A DNA stretch of 64,000 nucleotides, from positions 1 through 64,000 of the forward strand of contig LNEM01000021.1 in the NCBI GenBank assembly GCA_001464955.1, given 5' to 3'. The notes beneath the pieces are model-generated. The model had not been told where the DNA came from. It did not search any database and was given only the letters and a program-made list of their open reading frames with translations. The position numbers and the translations under genes were made by a program. Below, one piece after another: positions 42,749 to 52,341 of this stretch; positions within the stretch are counted from its first letter, which is position 1; the number at the start of each line of letters is the position of its first letter. The stretch comes from Rhizobiales bacterium Ga0077537 (lineage in GTDB: Bacteria; Pseudomonadota; Alphaproteobacteria; Rhizobiales; Hyphomicrobiaceae).

Positions 42749-44332
42749 TTGTCCACCGCGTCACCCGGCACCGATCAGCACGAGACGATCGCATTCCTGA
42801 GGGACCCGGCGAGTTATCCCGCCGGGCCGCGAACGGTCGAGGTGATCGAGACGCACGCCGCGCTGGTGTTTCTGGCCGGCGACGAGGCGATCAAGATCAA
42901 GCGCGCCATCTCCGTGCCTTATCTCGACTTCTCGACCCTTGAGAAGCGCGCCGCGGCCTGCCGGCGCGAGATGGAAATCAACGCGCCACACGCGCCGGAG
43001 ATCTACCGCGCCCTCGTCAGCATCACGCGCGGCGCGGGCGGCCGGCTTGGCTTCGACGGCGACGGCCCGGTCGTCGAATGGGGCGTCCGCATGGCGCGCT
43101 TTTCGCAGGACGACGTCCTCTCCAATATCGCCGAGACGCGCGGCATCGACGAGACACTGGCGCGCGGACTGGCAACGATGCTGTCCGACGCCCACGCGAA
43201 GGCGCCGGTCATCGGGACGGAGCATGAGAGTGTCGCGGGCTTCACGTCGATCCTCGCCAACGTCGAGGCGAGCCTGACGTCGGCGGCGGAGCGCGATCCT
43301 TCGCTTGCGACCACGGTCTCGGACTTCGTCGAACGCGCCGGGCGCGCGCTCGCCCGTATCACGCCGCTGCTGGTGGACCGCCAGCGAGGCGGGCTCGTCC
43401 GCCGCTGCCACGGCGACCTGCATCTCGGCAACATCGTGCTCTGGCACGGCTGCCCCACCCTCTTCGACGCGCTCGAGTTCGACGAGACGCTCGCCAGCAT
43501 CGACCTCCTTTACGATCTGGCGTTCCTGTTGATGGATCTCGACCGTCGCGGTCAGTCGCGGGCAGCCAACATCGTGCTCAATCGTTATCTGAGCGCGACC
43601 GCGCGCGATCTCGACCTCGACGGTCTCGCGGCCCTGCCGCTGTTTCTCGCGACGCGGGCCGCGATCCGGGCCATGGTCGCGTTCGACCGCGGCCAGTTGC
43701 AGGACGACGCGACGCGCCACGCGACCGAGACGCACGCCCGCGAGACGCTGGCGCTCGCGGTTCGCTATCTCCACCCGGCTGCCCCGTGCCTCGTGGCGGT
43801 CGGGGGCTTGTCGGGGACGGGCAAGACGACGGTCGCGGCCAACCTCGCCCCGCACATCGCGCCAGCCCCCGGTGCGCTCCACATCCGCAGCGACGTCGAG
43901 CGCAAGCGTCTCGCCGGCCTCGACGCGTTGCAGCCGCTTGCACCGGAGAGCTACACGCCGGAGGCCTCGGCGCGCACCTACGCCTGGGTTGCAGCGCGCG
44001 CCCGCCGCGCCTTGACCGCCGGACACTCGGTCATCGTCGACGCCGTATTTGCTCGCCCGGACGAGCGCCGCCGCATGGAGGCCGTCGCCCGTGAGGCCGG
44101 CGTCCGCTTCGCCGGTATCTGGCTCGACGCGCCCGCTGACCTCTTGAAGGCGCGCGTCGCAGCCCGCCGCGGCGACGCATCCGATGCCACGCCGGCCGTC
44201 GTCGAACGCCAGATCGCGACCGGGGTCGGCGACGTGGACTGGCGGCGGATCGATGCCGACGGATCACCAGAGACCGTGCTCGCCCGCGCCCGGCAGACCC
44301 TCGCCCCCGGAGCAGACCCGGGAACGGGCTAG
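42749..44332 (+). CDS. Bifunctional APH-like kinase / AAA (P-loop) protein
   Basis: A 527-residue fusion. The N-terminal half resembles aminoglycoside phosphotransferases (RCHGDLHLGNIVLW, then FDALEFDETLASIDLLYDLA). The C-terminal half is a gluconate-kinase-like P-loop domain (VGGLSGTGKTTVAANLA, Walker A). This COG2187/COG0645 pair is widespread and uncharacterised; it is not evidence of drug resistance. TTG start at 42749 after GGGAGGAG. The 3' end overlaps the convergent Pat-like gene by 4 bp. Confidence 0.85.
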   Translation: MSTASPGTDQHETIAFLRDPASYPAGPRTVEVIETHAALVFLAGDEAIKIKRAISVPYLDFSTLEKRAAACRREMEINAPHAPEIYRALVSITRGAGGRLGFDGDGPVVEWGVRMARFSQDDVLSNIAETRGIDETLARGLATMLSDAHAKAPVIGTEHESVAGFTSILANVEASLTSAAERDPSLATTVSDFVERAGRALARITPLLVDRQRGGLVRRCHGDLHLGNIVLWHGCPTLFDALEFDETLASIDLLYDLAFLLMDLDRRGQSRAANIVLNRYLSATARDLDLDGLAALPLFLATRAAIRAMVAFDRGQLQDDATRHATETHARETLALAVRYLHPAAPCLVAVGGLSGTGKTTVAANLAPHIAPAPGALHIRSDVERKRLAGLDALQPLAPESYTPEASARTYAWVAARARRALTAGHSVIVDAVFARPDERRRMEAVAREAGVRFAGIWLDAPADLLKARVAARRGDASDATPAVVERQIATGVGDVDWRRIDADGSPETVLARARQTLAPGADPGTG

Positions 44333-47022
44333 GCTTGCCCGGCCCCCCTGAGCGCCAGCTCCGCGATCACCAGTGTCGCGTCTTCGGGGTCGGCCGTGAT
44401 GGTGAAGCCGAGCTGCCGGGCCATATCGATCATCGTCGTGTTGTCGCGAAGGACGTGCCCGTAGATGCGCCCGAGACCGGACGCGCGGGCATAGGCGAGA
44501 AGATGCTGCATCAGCGCCCAGCCGAGCCCCTTGCCCTTGAGGTCGGAGCGCACCAGCACGGCGTACTCGCCGTTCTCGAAATCGGGATCGGCCATGAACC
44601 GCGACACGCCGAGCAGGCGGCCGTCCCGCCCGTCGAGCGCCACGAAGGCCATCTCGCGCGCATAGTCGATCTGTGTCAGACGCGCGAGAAAGCGGCGCGA
44701 TGTCTCCGGCTTCGGACTGAAGAAGCGCAGTCGCGCGTCACTCGGCGCGATCCCAGCGAAGAAGTCGGCATAGAGCCGCTCGTCGTCCGGCCGGATGGGA
44801 CGGAGCCGAACGTCCCCGATTCCGTCGAGGCGAACAGTCGTCTCCCATTCGCTCGGATAGGGCCGGATCGCCAGCGGGACGCGCGGGTTCGACCGCTCGT
44901 CCTCGATCCGGATCCGCGCATCGAGCGCGATCACGCCGCGCTCGTCGGCGAGCAGCGGATTGATGTCGATCTCCCGGATCTCGGGATGCCTGGCAGCGAG
45001 GTAGCTGAGCCGCACGAGCGAGAGCGCAATGGCGTCGATGTCCGCCGCCGGCCGGTCGCGATACCCTTGCAGCAGCCGCCATACGCGTGTCTGGCGCATC
45101 AGGTCGCGTGCCAGATTGAGGTCGAGCGGGGGCAGCGCGTGCGCCGCATCGCGCAGCACCTCGACGGCGACACCTCCGGCGCCGAACATGAGGAGCGGCC
45201 CGAACGTCGGATCGACGCTCATGCCGAGAATGAGCTCCTGCGCACGCGGGCGCCGAATCATCGGCTGTAGAGTGAACCCATCGATGGTCGCGTCCGGATA
45301 GGCGGCCTTTGCCCGCGCCAGCATCGTGACACCCGCAGCCATGACGGCAGCCGGCGTCTCGAGCCCGAGCGCCACACCGCCGACGTCGGATTTATGTGTG
45401 ATGTCCTTCGACAGGATTTTGAGCACCGCCGCGCCATGCGCCGCGATGATCGGCGCCGCGAGCCGCCCCGCCTCCTCGGCGTCGACGGCGGTCGCCGTCT
45501 CGACCACGGGAAAATCGTAGGCCCTGAGCACGCCCTTGGCCTCGACCTCGGTCAGCATCCGCGGCCCCGTCTCGAGCACCTTGCGAATGATGGCGCCCGC
45601 CGCGCCGCTCTCCCGCAATACGCCATCCGGCAGCGACGGCGGTGTGGCCATCAGCTCGATCTGCGCCGTCCTGTAGCGAACGAGCATCGAGAATCCGTCG
45701 ATCGCCTCCGACGGTGTCTCGAAGCTCGGAATGCCCGCAGCGCCGAGCTCGGCCCGCGCGTCGGCGGCGGCCTCCGCGCCGAGCCAGCACCCGAGGATGG
45801 GCTTGCGGGGTTTTCCGACAGCCGTCCGCGTCCCGACGAGTGACGTCACGACGCGCGCCGCCTCGACCGAGGGATTGATGGCGGTCGGGCAATTCATGAC
45901 GAGCACGGCGTCGACGTTCGGATCGTCGAGCACGGCATCGACGGCATCGCGGTAGCGCTCGGCGTTGGCGTCACCGATGATGTCGACGGGATTGGCGTGC
46001 GACCAGGTCGGCGGCAGCGTGCCGTCGAGCCGCGCGATCGTCGCCGGCGACAGGGCCGCGGGCTCGAGGCCGAGATCCGCGAGCCGATCCGCCGCCAGCA
46101 CGCCCGCCCCACCGCCGTTGGTCACGATCCCGAGACGCTCGCCGCCGATGGCTGTCGCCTTGGCCAGCACCTCCGCGGCCTCGAACAGATCCCCGAGTGC
46201 ATTGACCCGGACGAGCCCCGCCCTCCGGAACGCTGCCTCGAACGCGGCGTCGGCCCCCGCGAGCGCCCCCGTATGCGACGCGGCTGCCCGTGCGCCAGCG
46301 GCATGCCTGCCCGCCTTGACGACGATCACGGGCTTGGCGCGGGCCGCCCGGCGCGCCGCCGACAGGAACTTTCGCGACGAACGCAGGCTCTCCATGTAGA
46401 TCAGGATGGCGGTGCTCTGGGCATCGCCCGCGAGATAGTCGAGAAGGTCGCCGAAATCGACGTCGGCCATGTCGCCGAGCGAGACGACGTGCGAGAAGCC
46501 GATCCCCCGGCTACCCGCCCAGTCGACGATCCCCGTGATCAGCGCCCCCGATTGCGACAGGAACGCGAGCCGGCCCGGCCGCGCCGCGCGATGCGAGAAC
46601 GTGGCGTCGAGCCCGATCGGTGGCAACATCAGCCCGAGGCAGTTCGGCCCCTGGATGCGCAGGAGATGCGGCCGAGCGGCATCCAGCATGGCCTGCCGCA
46701 CGTCACCACTCAGCCCAGCCGTGATCACGACCGCCGCCTTGCAGCCCCTGGCGCCGAGTTCGCCGACGATGCCCGGAATGGACGCGGGCGGCGTGGCGAT
46801 GACGGCGAGATCGGGCACGTCCGGCAACTCGGCGATGCTCCGGTGGCAGACCGTGCCGTCGATCTCGCCGCCCTTCGGATTGACGAAATCGAGCTGCCCG
46901 TCGAAGCCACCGGCCCGCAGGTTGCGGCTGAGGATGGCGCCGATACTTCCCGGCCGCGCGCTCGCCCCGACGAGCACGACCGACGACGGCGCCAACAGGG
47001 ATCGGAGATTGCGGATACTCAC
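44329..47022 (-). CDS. Acyl-CoA synthetase (NDP-forming) fused to GNAT acetyltransferase (Pat-like)
   Basis: An 897-residue protein lysine acetyltransferase-like fusion. CoA-binding domain 1-135 (LVGASARPGSIGAILSRNLR), succinyl-CoA-ligase-like domain 150-290, ATP-grasp domain 480-700, and C-terminal GNAT domain about 725-890 (SDLKGKGLGWALMQHLLAYA acetyl-CoA loop). Pat enzymes acetylate acetyl-CoA synthetase and other proteins. The catalytic status of the synthetase part is not clear from sequence. Confidence 0.88.
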   Translation of the reverse strand: MSIRNLRSLLAPSSVVLVGASARPGSIGAILSRNLRAGGFDGQLDFVNPKGGEIDGTVCHRSIAELPDVPDLAVIATPPASIPGIVGELGARGCKAAVVITAGLSGDVRQAMLDAARPHLLRIQGPNCLGLMLPPIGLDATFSHRAARPGRLAFLSQSGALITGIVDWAGSRGIGFSHVVSLGDMADVDFGDLLDYLAGDAQSTAILIYMESLRSSRKFLSAARRAARAKPVIVVKAGRHAAGARAAASHTGALAGADAAFEAAFRRAGLVRVNALGDLFEAAEVLAKATAIGGERLGIVTNGGGAGVLAADRLADLGLEPAALSPATIARLDGTLPPTWSHANPVDIIGDANAERYRDAVDAVLDDPNVDAVLVMNCPTAINPSVEAARVVTSLVGTRTAVGKPRKPILGCWLGAEAAADARAELGAAGIPSFETPSEAIDGFSMLVRYRTAQIELMATPPSLPDGVLRESGAAGAIIRKVLETGPRMLTEVEAKGVLRAYDFPVVETATAVDAEEAGRLAAPIIAAHGAAVLKILSKDITHKSDVGGVALGLETPAAVMAAGVTMLARAKAAYPDATIDGFTLQPMIRRPRAQELILGMSVDPTFGPLLMFGAGGVAVEVLRDAAHALPPLDLNLARDLMRQTRVWRLLQGYRDRPAADIDAIALSLVRLSYLAARHPEIREIDINPLLADERGVIALDARIRIEDERSNPRVPLAIRPYPSEWETTVRLDGIGDVRLRPIRPDDERLYADFFAGIAPSDARLRFFSPKPETSRRFLARLTQIDYAREMAFVALDGRDGRLLGVSRFMADPDFENGEYAVLVRSDLKGKGLGWALMQHLLAYARASGLGRIYGHVLRDNTTMIDMARQLGFTITADPEDATLVIAELALRGAGQA

Positions 47023-47100
47023 GGTCGGGTCTCCCGGCAGCTTGCAACCGGACCAGCATAGCCGATGCGTCCGTCAGCTTCTTGACGGCGCGCACCCGCC

Positions 47101-47853
47101 TCAGACGAGGCTGCGCAGCGCCCACCCGACCCCGTAGGCGACGGAGGCCGCCGAGAGGCCGATCGCGGTCGTCTCGAGGCCCGATCGCCACCAGCTCTGC
47201 AGCGACCACAGGCTCTTGGCCGATCCGATGCCGAAGAAGACGAGCGTCACCATCACCAGCGCCAGCGTCAACGCGGCGTCGGCTCCGAATAGAAACGGGA
47301 GCAGCGGCACGATGCCGGCGAGGACGAAGGCGACGAAGGTGCTGATGCCGGATTTCAACGGGTTCCGCTGCACCGGCGCGAGGCCGTACTCCTCGGCGAG
47401 CATCATCTGCACCCAGGTCTCCTCCCGGGCCGTGATGGCGTCGACGGCGCCTTCGAGCACGTCGCCCTCGAGCCCCTTGCCGCGGAGGATCTGCCGGATC
47501 TCTTCGCGCTCCCCCTCCCCGTCGAGACGGATGTGGCGCCGCTCGATCTCGGTGAAGCGCGCCACCTCGTCGACTTCGGTCTTGGTGCCGCTGTAGTTGC
47601 TGGCCGCCATCGACAGGCCATCGGCGAGGAGATTGGCGATCCCGAGGATCACGACCACGCTGCCCGCCATATTGGCACCGGCCACACCCGCCACGATCGC
47701 GAAGGTGGTGACCGCGCCGTCGATCCCGCCGTAGACCCAGTCTCGCAGATAATTCGGCCGCGTCGTCTCGGCGAGCCGCCGCGCGATCCCCTCTCGCGTG
47801 TGATCGTGCTCGAGGATCGGGCGCTCTGGCTTGGCGGGCCATGTCGGGTCCAT
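47101..47853 (-). CDS. VIT1/CCC1-family membrane transporter
   Basis: A 250-residue inner-membrane protein with the family motif RDWVYGGIDGAVTTFAIVAG, then ANLLADGLSMAASNYSGTKT, a cytoplasmic helical metal-binding region (EVARFTEIERRHIRLDGE to TWVQMMLAEEYGL) and C-terminal membrane segments. Relatives move Fe(II) or Mn(II). ATG at 47853 follows GGAAGGAGAG; the frame is open to 47886. Confidence 0.88.
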   Translation of the reverse strand: MDPTWPAKPERPILEHDHTREGIARRLAETTRPNYLRDWVYGGIDGAVTTFAIVAGVAGANMAGSVVVILGIANLLADGLSMAASNYSGTKTEVDEVARFTEIERRHIRLDGEGEREEIRQILRGKGLEGDVLEGAVDAITAREETWVQMMLAEEYGLAPVQRNPLKSGISTFVAFVLAGIVPLLPFLFGADAALTLALVMVTLVFFGIGSAKSLWSLQSWWRSGLETTAIGLSAASVAYGVGWALRSLV

Positions 47854-47995
47854 CGCGGGGACTCTCCTTCCGGGGTCGCTGGCCACGCAGCGACGCGCGT
47901 CGCCACATCGCCATTATGGGTCGAACGTCCGCCTTGGAACATTGCCATTGCGCAATCGTCGGGCGAGGAAAACGGCACGTCGGGCCGCCGAACGA

Positions 47996-48021
47996 AAAAG
48001 GGAGCCCGGAGGCTCCCTTTT
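47996..48021. terminator. Rho-independent terminator after the TPP enzyme genes
   Basis: Stem GGGAGCC/GGCTCCC with a 4-base loop, flanked by A and T runs on each side. It lies 24 bp past the stop of the beta-type subunit (48045) on the minus strand. Confidence 0.88.
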
Positions 48022-48044
48022 GTCTCTCGAACGTCGCCCGGCGA

Positions 48045-48656
48045 TCAGACCTCGCCGAGCGTCCCGAGCCGGAATTTGACGCGGCCCGCTGCCGGATCGA
48101 GGCTCCGCTTGAACTTCGGCCCGTCCGTCGGCTTCACGCGCAGGAGGACGAAGCAGGTGCCGTTCGATTCCCGGAGCATCTTGGCGCCCTTGGCGAGATC
48201 CCCCTCGCTTTCGACCGAGCACGTCGACTTGATGCCCGCGCCGATCGCCATCTGCTCGAGATCGACGCCGAGGCAGGTGTGGCTCTTCTGATAGCCGGTC
48301 TCGCCGTAGTGCCCGTTGTCGACGCAGAGGATGCGCAGGTTCGGCGGGTTCAGGACACCGACCGTCGCAAGCGCGCCGACGTTCATCAGAAGCTCGCCGT
48401 CGCCGGTCGCGACCAGCACCGTCTTGTCGGGCCGCGCGAGCGCAAGCCCGAGGCCCATGGAGACGGCGGCCCCCATGGCGCCGGCGAGGCCGTAGTAGTT
48501 GGCGCCGTCCTTGGTCATCGCCGCCATGTCCTTCGCCGTCCCGGCGAGACCGGCGATGACGAGGAAGTCGTCGGCGTTGCCGACGAGGGCGGGGACGGCC
48601 GTGATCCGGTCCAGCGTGTAGCGGGGGCCGGCGCTGCGTTCTGTTGCTTTAGCCAT
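48045..48656 (-). CDS. TPP-dependent decarboxylase, C-terminal (beta-type) subunit
   Basis: A 203-residue TPP-binding subunit like the beta subunit of sulfopyruvate/phosphonopyruvate decarboxylases. The TPP/Mg motif is TGDGELLMNVGALATVG then VDNGHYGETGYQKSH. It starts 14 bp behind the pyrimidine-binding partner gene; the two are halves of one enzyme. The substrate is unknown; no coenzyme M genes are nearby. Confidence 0.85.
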   Translation of the reverse strand: MAKATERSAGPRYTLDRITAVPALVGNADDFLVIAGLAGTAKDMAAMTKDGANYYGLAGAMGAAVSMGLGLALARPDKTVLVATGDGELLMNVGALATVGVLNPPNLRILCVDNGHYGETGYQKSHTCLGVDLEQMAIGAGIKSTCSVESEGDLAKGAKMLRESNGTCFVLLRVKPTDGPKFKRSLDPAAGRVKFRLGTLGEV

Positions 48657-48670
48657 TGCTCTCGTCTCCC

Positions 48671-49219
48671 TCAGAACGCCTTGGCGCCGATCAGCTTCTG
48701 CGTGAGCAGGACGGCGACCGCCTGCCCGGATTTCCACACCATGTTCGAGGCCGCGTCGATGGTCGGCACGACGTCCTCGGGCTTGGTGATCTCGAGCACG
48801 ATGAAGCCCATCGCCTTGAGGATCGGGATCGTGGCCTGTCCCATGCTGATCTGCCAGGGATTGCCCTCGCCGAAATCGCCCCGCATCGAGAGGATGGTCA
48901 TGAACGGGAACCGGCCGCCCTGCACCATCGACATGAAGTTGACGCAGTTGCCGAGCCCGGACGACTGCATCAGCAGCACCGAGCGCGCGCCGCCGAGATG
49001 CGCGCCACAGGCGAGTGCGACGCCCTCTTCCTCGGTGGTGAGCGCGACCGAGTGCACGTCCTTGTCCTCGATCGACCGGTCGATGCAGATGCGGTGGCCG
49101 GCGTCCGGCACGTAGGAGAACTGCGACACGCCGTTGCGGCGGAGTGCCTCGTAAAGCTGGTTCTGCCAGCCCGCCGAGATCTCGCGGGCGTGCTCGTCCT
49201 CCGTCATGGCTGCGGACAT
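48671..49219 (-). CDS. TPP-dependent decarboxylase, N-terminal (alpha-type) subunit
   Basis: A 182-residue pyrimidine-binding half of a TPP enzyme. Includes the TPP-activating Glu in TTEEEGVALACGAHLGGARS and the LMQSSGLGNCVNFMSMV motif, both usual for ComD/Ppd-type alpha domains. ATG at 49219 matches the family N-terminus; the frame extends to 49396. Confidence 0.85.
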   Translation of the reverse strand: MSAAMTEDEHAREISAGWQNQLYEALRRNGVSQFSYVPDAGHRICIDRSIEDKDVHSVALTTEEEGVALACGAHLGGARSVLLMQSSGLGNCVNFMSMVQGGRFPFMTILSMRGDFGEGNPWQISMGQATIPILKAMGFIVLEITKPEDVVPTIDAASNMVWKSGQAVAVLLTQKLIGAKAF

Positions 49220-49402
49220 CGGGGCGGCTCCTCTGGTTGGTATTCTGGATTTGGATTGTTCGTTGGGCCGGAAGGTAGAGGGGCCGGCCGTCTCCTGCAA
49301 GCGGTGGCACGGCGCGACTGTCGCAGCCCCTCGTCCGGCGCTCCGCCCTCGATTAGGATGGGGGACGGGTAGAACAGCCTCCATCTGCGAGTCCATGCCG
49401 AT

Positions 49403-50212
49403 ATGAACGAGACGACGCGTCAGCAGCGGCGGAAGCTCGTTCGCGAGCGCCTCAAGACAGGAGAACGGGCACTCGCCCGGGGTCTGTCCGCGAATCCCGT
49501 GCGCGAGGACGTCATCGCCGTGGCGCAGGTACTACGCGCGAAGCTCGCGGAGACGGACAACCCGCGCCGCGCCACCGAAGCCGCGGCCTTGGCTCAACGC
49601 CTGGCCGAAACGTCCCTCAAGGCCTACCCCGCGAAGACCCCGATCGCCTGCACCCTGGGGTGCAGCTACTGCTGCTATGGCTTCGTATCGGTGGTCGCAC
49701 CCGAGGCATTCCGCCTCGCCGATGCAGTTCGCGCTGGCGCGTCGGCTCCGGTCGATGCGGCAACCGCCCGCGCGGCGGCGGCGCTGACGCGCGGCGTCGC
49801 ACCCGACGACCGGGTCGGCCGGAAACTTCCGTGTCCGCTGCTCAATGACGGCGCATGCAGCGTCTACACGGTTCGCCCGCTCGTCTGCCGGCAGACGACG
49901 TCGCTGTCACTCCCCGGATGCGTCGAGGAATTCGAGGGCATCGACCGGGATGGCCGCATCCCCATTTCCAGCGTCCATATGGCCCATGCCAGCAACGCCA
50001 ACGTGGTCCTTCTGGGCGCCATGTTGGCCGCGGGCCTGCCGACCGAAGCGTACGAACTCGGCGCCGCGCTGGAGGTGACGCTCGCCGATCCCGATTGCGA
50101 GCGCCGTTGGCTCGCGGGGGAGAACGTATTCGCCGCCGCCGGGCGTCCGATGCCTCGCCAGCCCGCGGCGGATCAGGTGGCAGCCGCCATCGCCAACGCA
50201 CTCGCCGGATGA
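49403..50212 (+). CDS. YkgJ-family cysteine-cluster protein
   Basis: A 269-residue protein with a zinc/iron-chelating cysteine cluster (CTLGCSYCCYGF, then CPLLNDGACSVYTVRPLVCR). The N-terminal 75 residues are helical and highly charged. Function of the family is poorly defined. Monocistronic; the ATG at 49403 is close to the divergent TPP genes. Confidence 0.82.
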   Translation: MNETTRQQRRKLVRERLKTGERALARGLSANPVREDVIAVAQVLRAKLAETDNPRRATEAAALAQRLAETSLKAYPAKTPIACTLGCSYCCYGFVSVVAPEAFRLADAVRAGASAPVDAATARAAAALTRGVAPDDRVGRKLPCPLLNDGACSVYTVRPLVCRQTTSLSLPGCVEEFEGIDRDGRIPISSVHMAHASNANVVLLGAMLAAGLPTEAYELGAALEVTLADPDCERRWLAGENVFAAAGRPMPRQPAADQVAAAIANALAG

Positions 50213-50250
50213 GAGAGACAGGGGCCAACCGGACGCCCCCGAGCAGCCTG

Positions 50251-50535
50251 TTACTCGGGCTCGACATGCCGGCGGAAGGTATAGCCGAGCCACGCCCAGC
50301 CGATGCCGAGGACGGCCGATGCGACGAACACCCCGCCGAGGAGCCGAATCTTCGGCGGATAGAGGCCGGTGAGGATCAGCAGCCAGGCGAACAGTGCACC
50401 CGCAATACCGGCGACGAACGCTGCCAGCACGAGCTTCTGCGGCTGGTCCGCGCGCCGGCCGACGAGAAAGCCGGCGGCCAGCGTCGCCGGGTTCATCAGG
50501 GCAAGCAGCAGCACGTCGATGAGATCGGGTGGCAT
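50251..50535 (-). CDS. Small three-segment membrane protein, unknown
   Basis: A 94-residue membrane protein. Hydrophobic stretches about 8-25, 35-56 and 66-86, ending with charged YTFRRHVEPE. No known family recognised. Same strand as the chorismate mutase gene upstream, 32 bp away. Confidence 0.7.
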   Translation of the reverse strand: MPPDLIDVLLLALMNPATLAAGFLVGRRADQPQKLVLAAFVAGIAGALFAWLLILTGLYPPKIRLLGGVFVASAVLGIGWAWLGYTFRRHVEPE

Positions 50536-50567
50536 GAGGTATCCGGGGCTGTCGATGAAGCAATCGT

Positions 50568-50894
50568 TCAGTCGGCCTTGCCCTTGGCGACGATCTCGTC
50601 CTTGAGCTTCTCTTCCTCGTACTGGATGAACCAGCCGATCATCTGCCGCCAGAGCGCCTCGCAGAGATCCGGCGGCACGCCGCGTTCGGCGGCCTGCGCA
50701 CGAACCCGGTCGATCACCTGCTGGTTGCGCCACGGCACGTTGGCTTCCTGGCCGAGCCCGAGCTTGATCTGCCAGGCCCGCTCGACATAGCCGAACCGCT
50801 CCCCGATGAGATCGACAAGAGCCTTGTCGCAACGATCGATCTCGACGCGCACGTCCGAGAGATCGACGCAGTCCTTGGGAGCTTTGTTCGCCAT
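50568..50894 (-). CDS. Chorismate mutase (AroQ type)
   Basis: A 108-residue all-helical chorismate mutase-like protein. DLSDVRVEIDRCDKALVDLI is the AroQ N-terminal helix and ERAWQIKL supplies the central Lys; a terminal LWRQMIGWFIQYEEEKL helix follows. It may instead be an isochorismate-pyruvate lyase-like protein. No other shikimate genes are nearby. Confidence 0.8.
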   Translation of the reverse strand: MANKAPKDCVDLSDVRVEIDRCDKALVDLIGERFGYVERAWQIKLGLGQEANVPWRNQQVIDRVRAQAAERGVPPDLCEALWRQMIGWFIQYEEEKLKDEIVAKGKAD

Positions 50895-51057
50895 GGCGCT
50901 TGATCCGCGAATTGAGGTGGGTATCGCGACTGCTTAGCACCCCTCCGCCCGACTGAGAACCATGACAAGAAGCTTCCCCTTCGCCGTCGCTGGGTCTAGG
51001 GCTCTTCAGGGTCCGAGCCGCAAGCCCGGCCCTTCGCAGAGGACCAGTGCCCGGCCC

Positions 51058-52332
51058 ATGATCAATGACCACACACTCGCCCGCTTCGATCGCCTCGGCG
51101 CGCATCTTCTGAAGCCGATCTACGACGACTACGCCTTCGTCAACATCGCCAATACCGCGCATCGGCTGCTGACCGGCGAGACCATCGGCCCCCTGATCCC
51201 GCCCGACGCATTCGGTGGCAGCTACCCCGCGCCGGAAAAGGTCGTGCTGGTCTTCGTCGACAGCTTCGGCTGGGAATTCTGGCAGCGCTACCTCGACGGC
51301 TCGCGCGTCCTCCGCCATGTCGCGGACAACGGCGTTCTGACACCGATCTCGGCGCTTTTTCCCTCGACGACCGCGGCCTCCGTGACCTCGTTGAATTTCG
51401 CCGTCCCGCCGGCCCGGCATGGCATCTACGAATGGAACATGTTCGTCCCGGCGTTCGGCGAAGTGGTCCAGTCACTGCCCTTCGCGCGGCTCGGCGGACG
51501 CCCCGGCTCGGCGGCCGAGCACGGACACGCGATCGCGGGCTTGTTCACCGACAGCACCCTGCCGACGGCGCACCAGCGTCTCGCCGCCCACGGCGTCGCC
51601 TCCTACCAGATCGCTGGCCGCAGCTACGCCGGCTCACCATATAATTCGCTGGCCTCGGCCGGCGCGACCATCGTGCCCTACGGCACGCTCGCCGAGGCCC
51701 TCGTCGCGATCGACGAGGTGGTGTGCGAGCGGCCCGGCAAGGCGTTCGTGAACTTCTACTGGGCGGGGCTCGACACCGCGGCCCACCTCCATGGTCCGGG
51801 CTCGGACGTGCACGACGCCGAGGTGATCGCATTCTGGGCGGCACTGGACCGCCTGCTCGGACGCCGAACGAAGGGCCGTACGCTCTGGCTCTTCACCGCC
51901 GACCATGGCCATATCGCCGTGCCCGCGAGCGAGACCCTCTACGTCAACGAGCGCTGGCCCCAGTTCCGCTCTTGGCTGAAACACACACCGGCCGGTGCGC
52001 CGATCTGGCCCTGTGGCTCGCCGCGCGACATGTTTCTCCACATCGCTCCGGCCCATCTCGACGCTGCGTTCGATCTCCTGAGCCGCGAGTTGCAGGGACG
52101 CGCCGAAGTCCTCCGCATGGACGCGGCCATCGCGGCCGGCCTCTTTGGGCCGCCGTCGGGCGTGACCCCGGCGTTCCGTGAGCGGCTCGGTGATATTCTC
52201 GTGCTGCCCCATCTCGGCCACTTCGTCTGGTGGCACGAGACGGGGGTGATCGGGAATACCTTCAACGGCCATCACGGCGGACTGACCGCCGAAGAACTCG
52301 TCACGGTCCTCGGCGTCGCGGGCGATCTCTGA
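51058..52332 (+). CDS. Alkaline-phosphatase-superfamily phosphodiesterase/pyrophosphatase
   Basis: A 424-residue protein of the nucleotide pyrophosphatase/phosphodiesterase branch. VVLVFVDSFGWEFWQRYLD gives the first metal Asp, LFPSTTAASVTSLN the nucleophile Thr region, FYWAGLDTAAHLHGPGSDVH and FTADHGHIAVP the other metal sites. No signal peptide is obvious, so it is probably cytoplasmic. Substrate unknown. Confidence 0.85.
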   Translation: MINDHTLARFDRLGAHLLKPIYDDYAFVNIANTAHRLLTGETIGPLIPPDAFGGSYPAPEKVVLVFVDSFGWEFWQRYLDGSRVLRHVADNGVLTPISALFPSTTAASVTSLNFAVPPARHGIYEWNMFVPAFGEVVQSLPFARLGGRPGSAAEHGHAIAGLFTDSTLPTAHQRLAAHGVASYQIAGRSYAGSPYNSLASAGATIVPYGTLAEALVAIDEVVCERPGKAFVNFYWAGLDTAAHLHGPGSDVHDAEVIAFWAALDRLLGRRTKGRTLWLFTADHGHIAVPASETLYVNERWPQFRSWLKHTPAGAPIWPCGSPRDMFLHIAPAHLDAAFDLLSRELQGRAEVLRMDAAIAAGLFGPPSGVTPAFRERLGDILVLPHLGHFVWWHETGVIGNTFNGHHGGLTAEELVTVLGVAGDL

Positions 52333-52341
52333 CGTCGGGGA

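Noticed and set aside
42749-44332. Aminoglycoside-resistance gene
   Set aside because: The APH-like half is part of a common housekeeping-type fusion with a P-loop domain, not a resistance enzyme.
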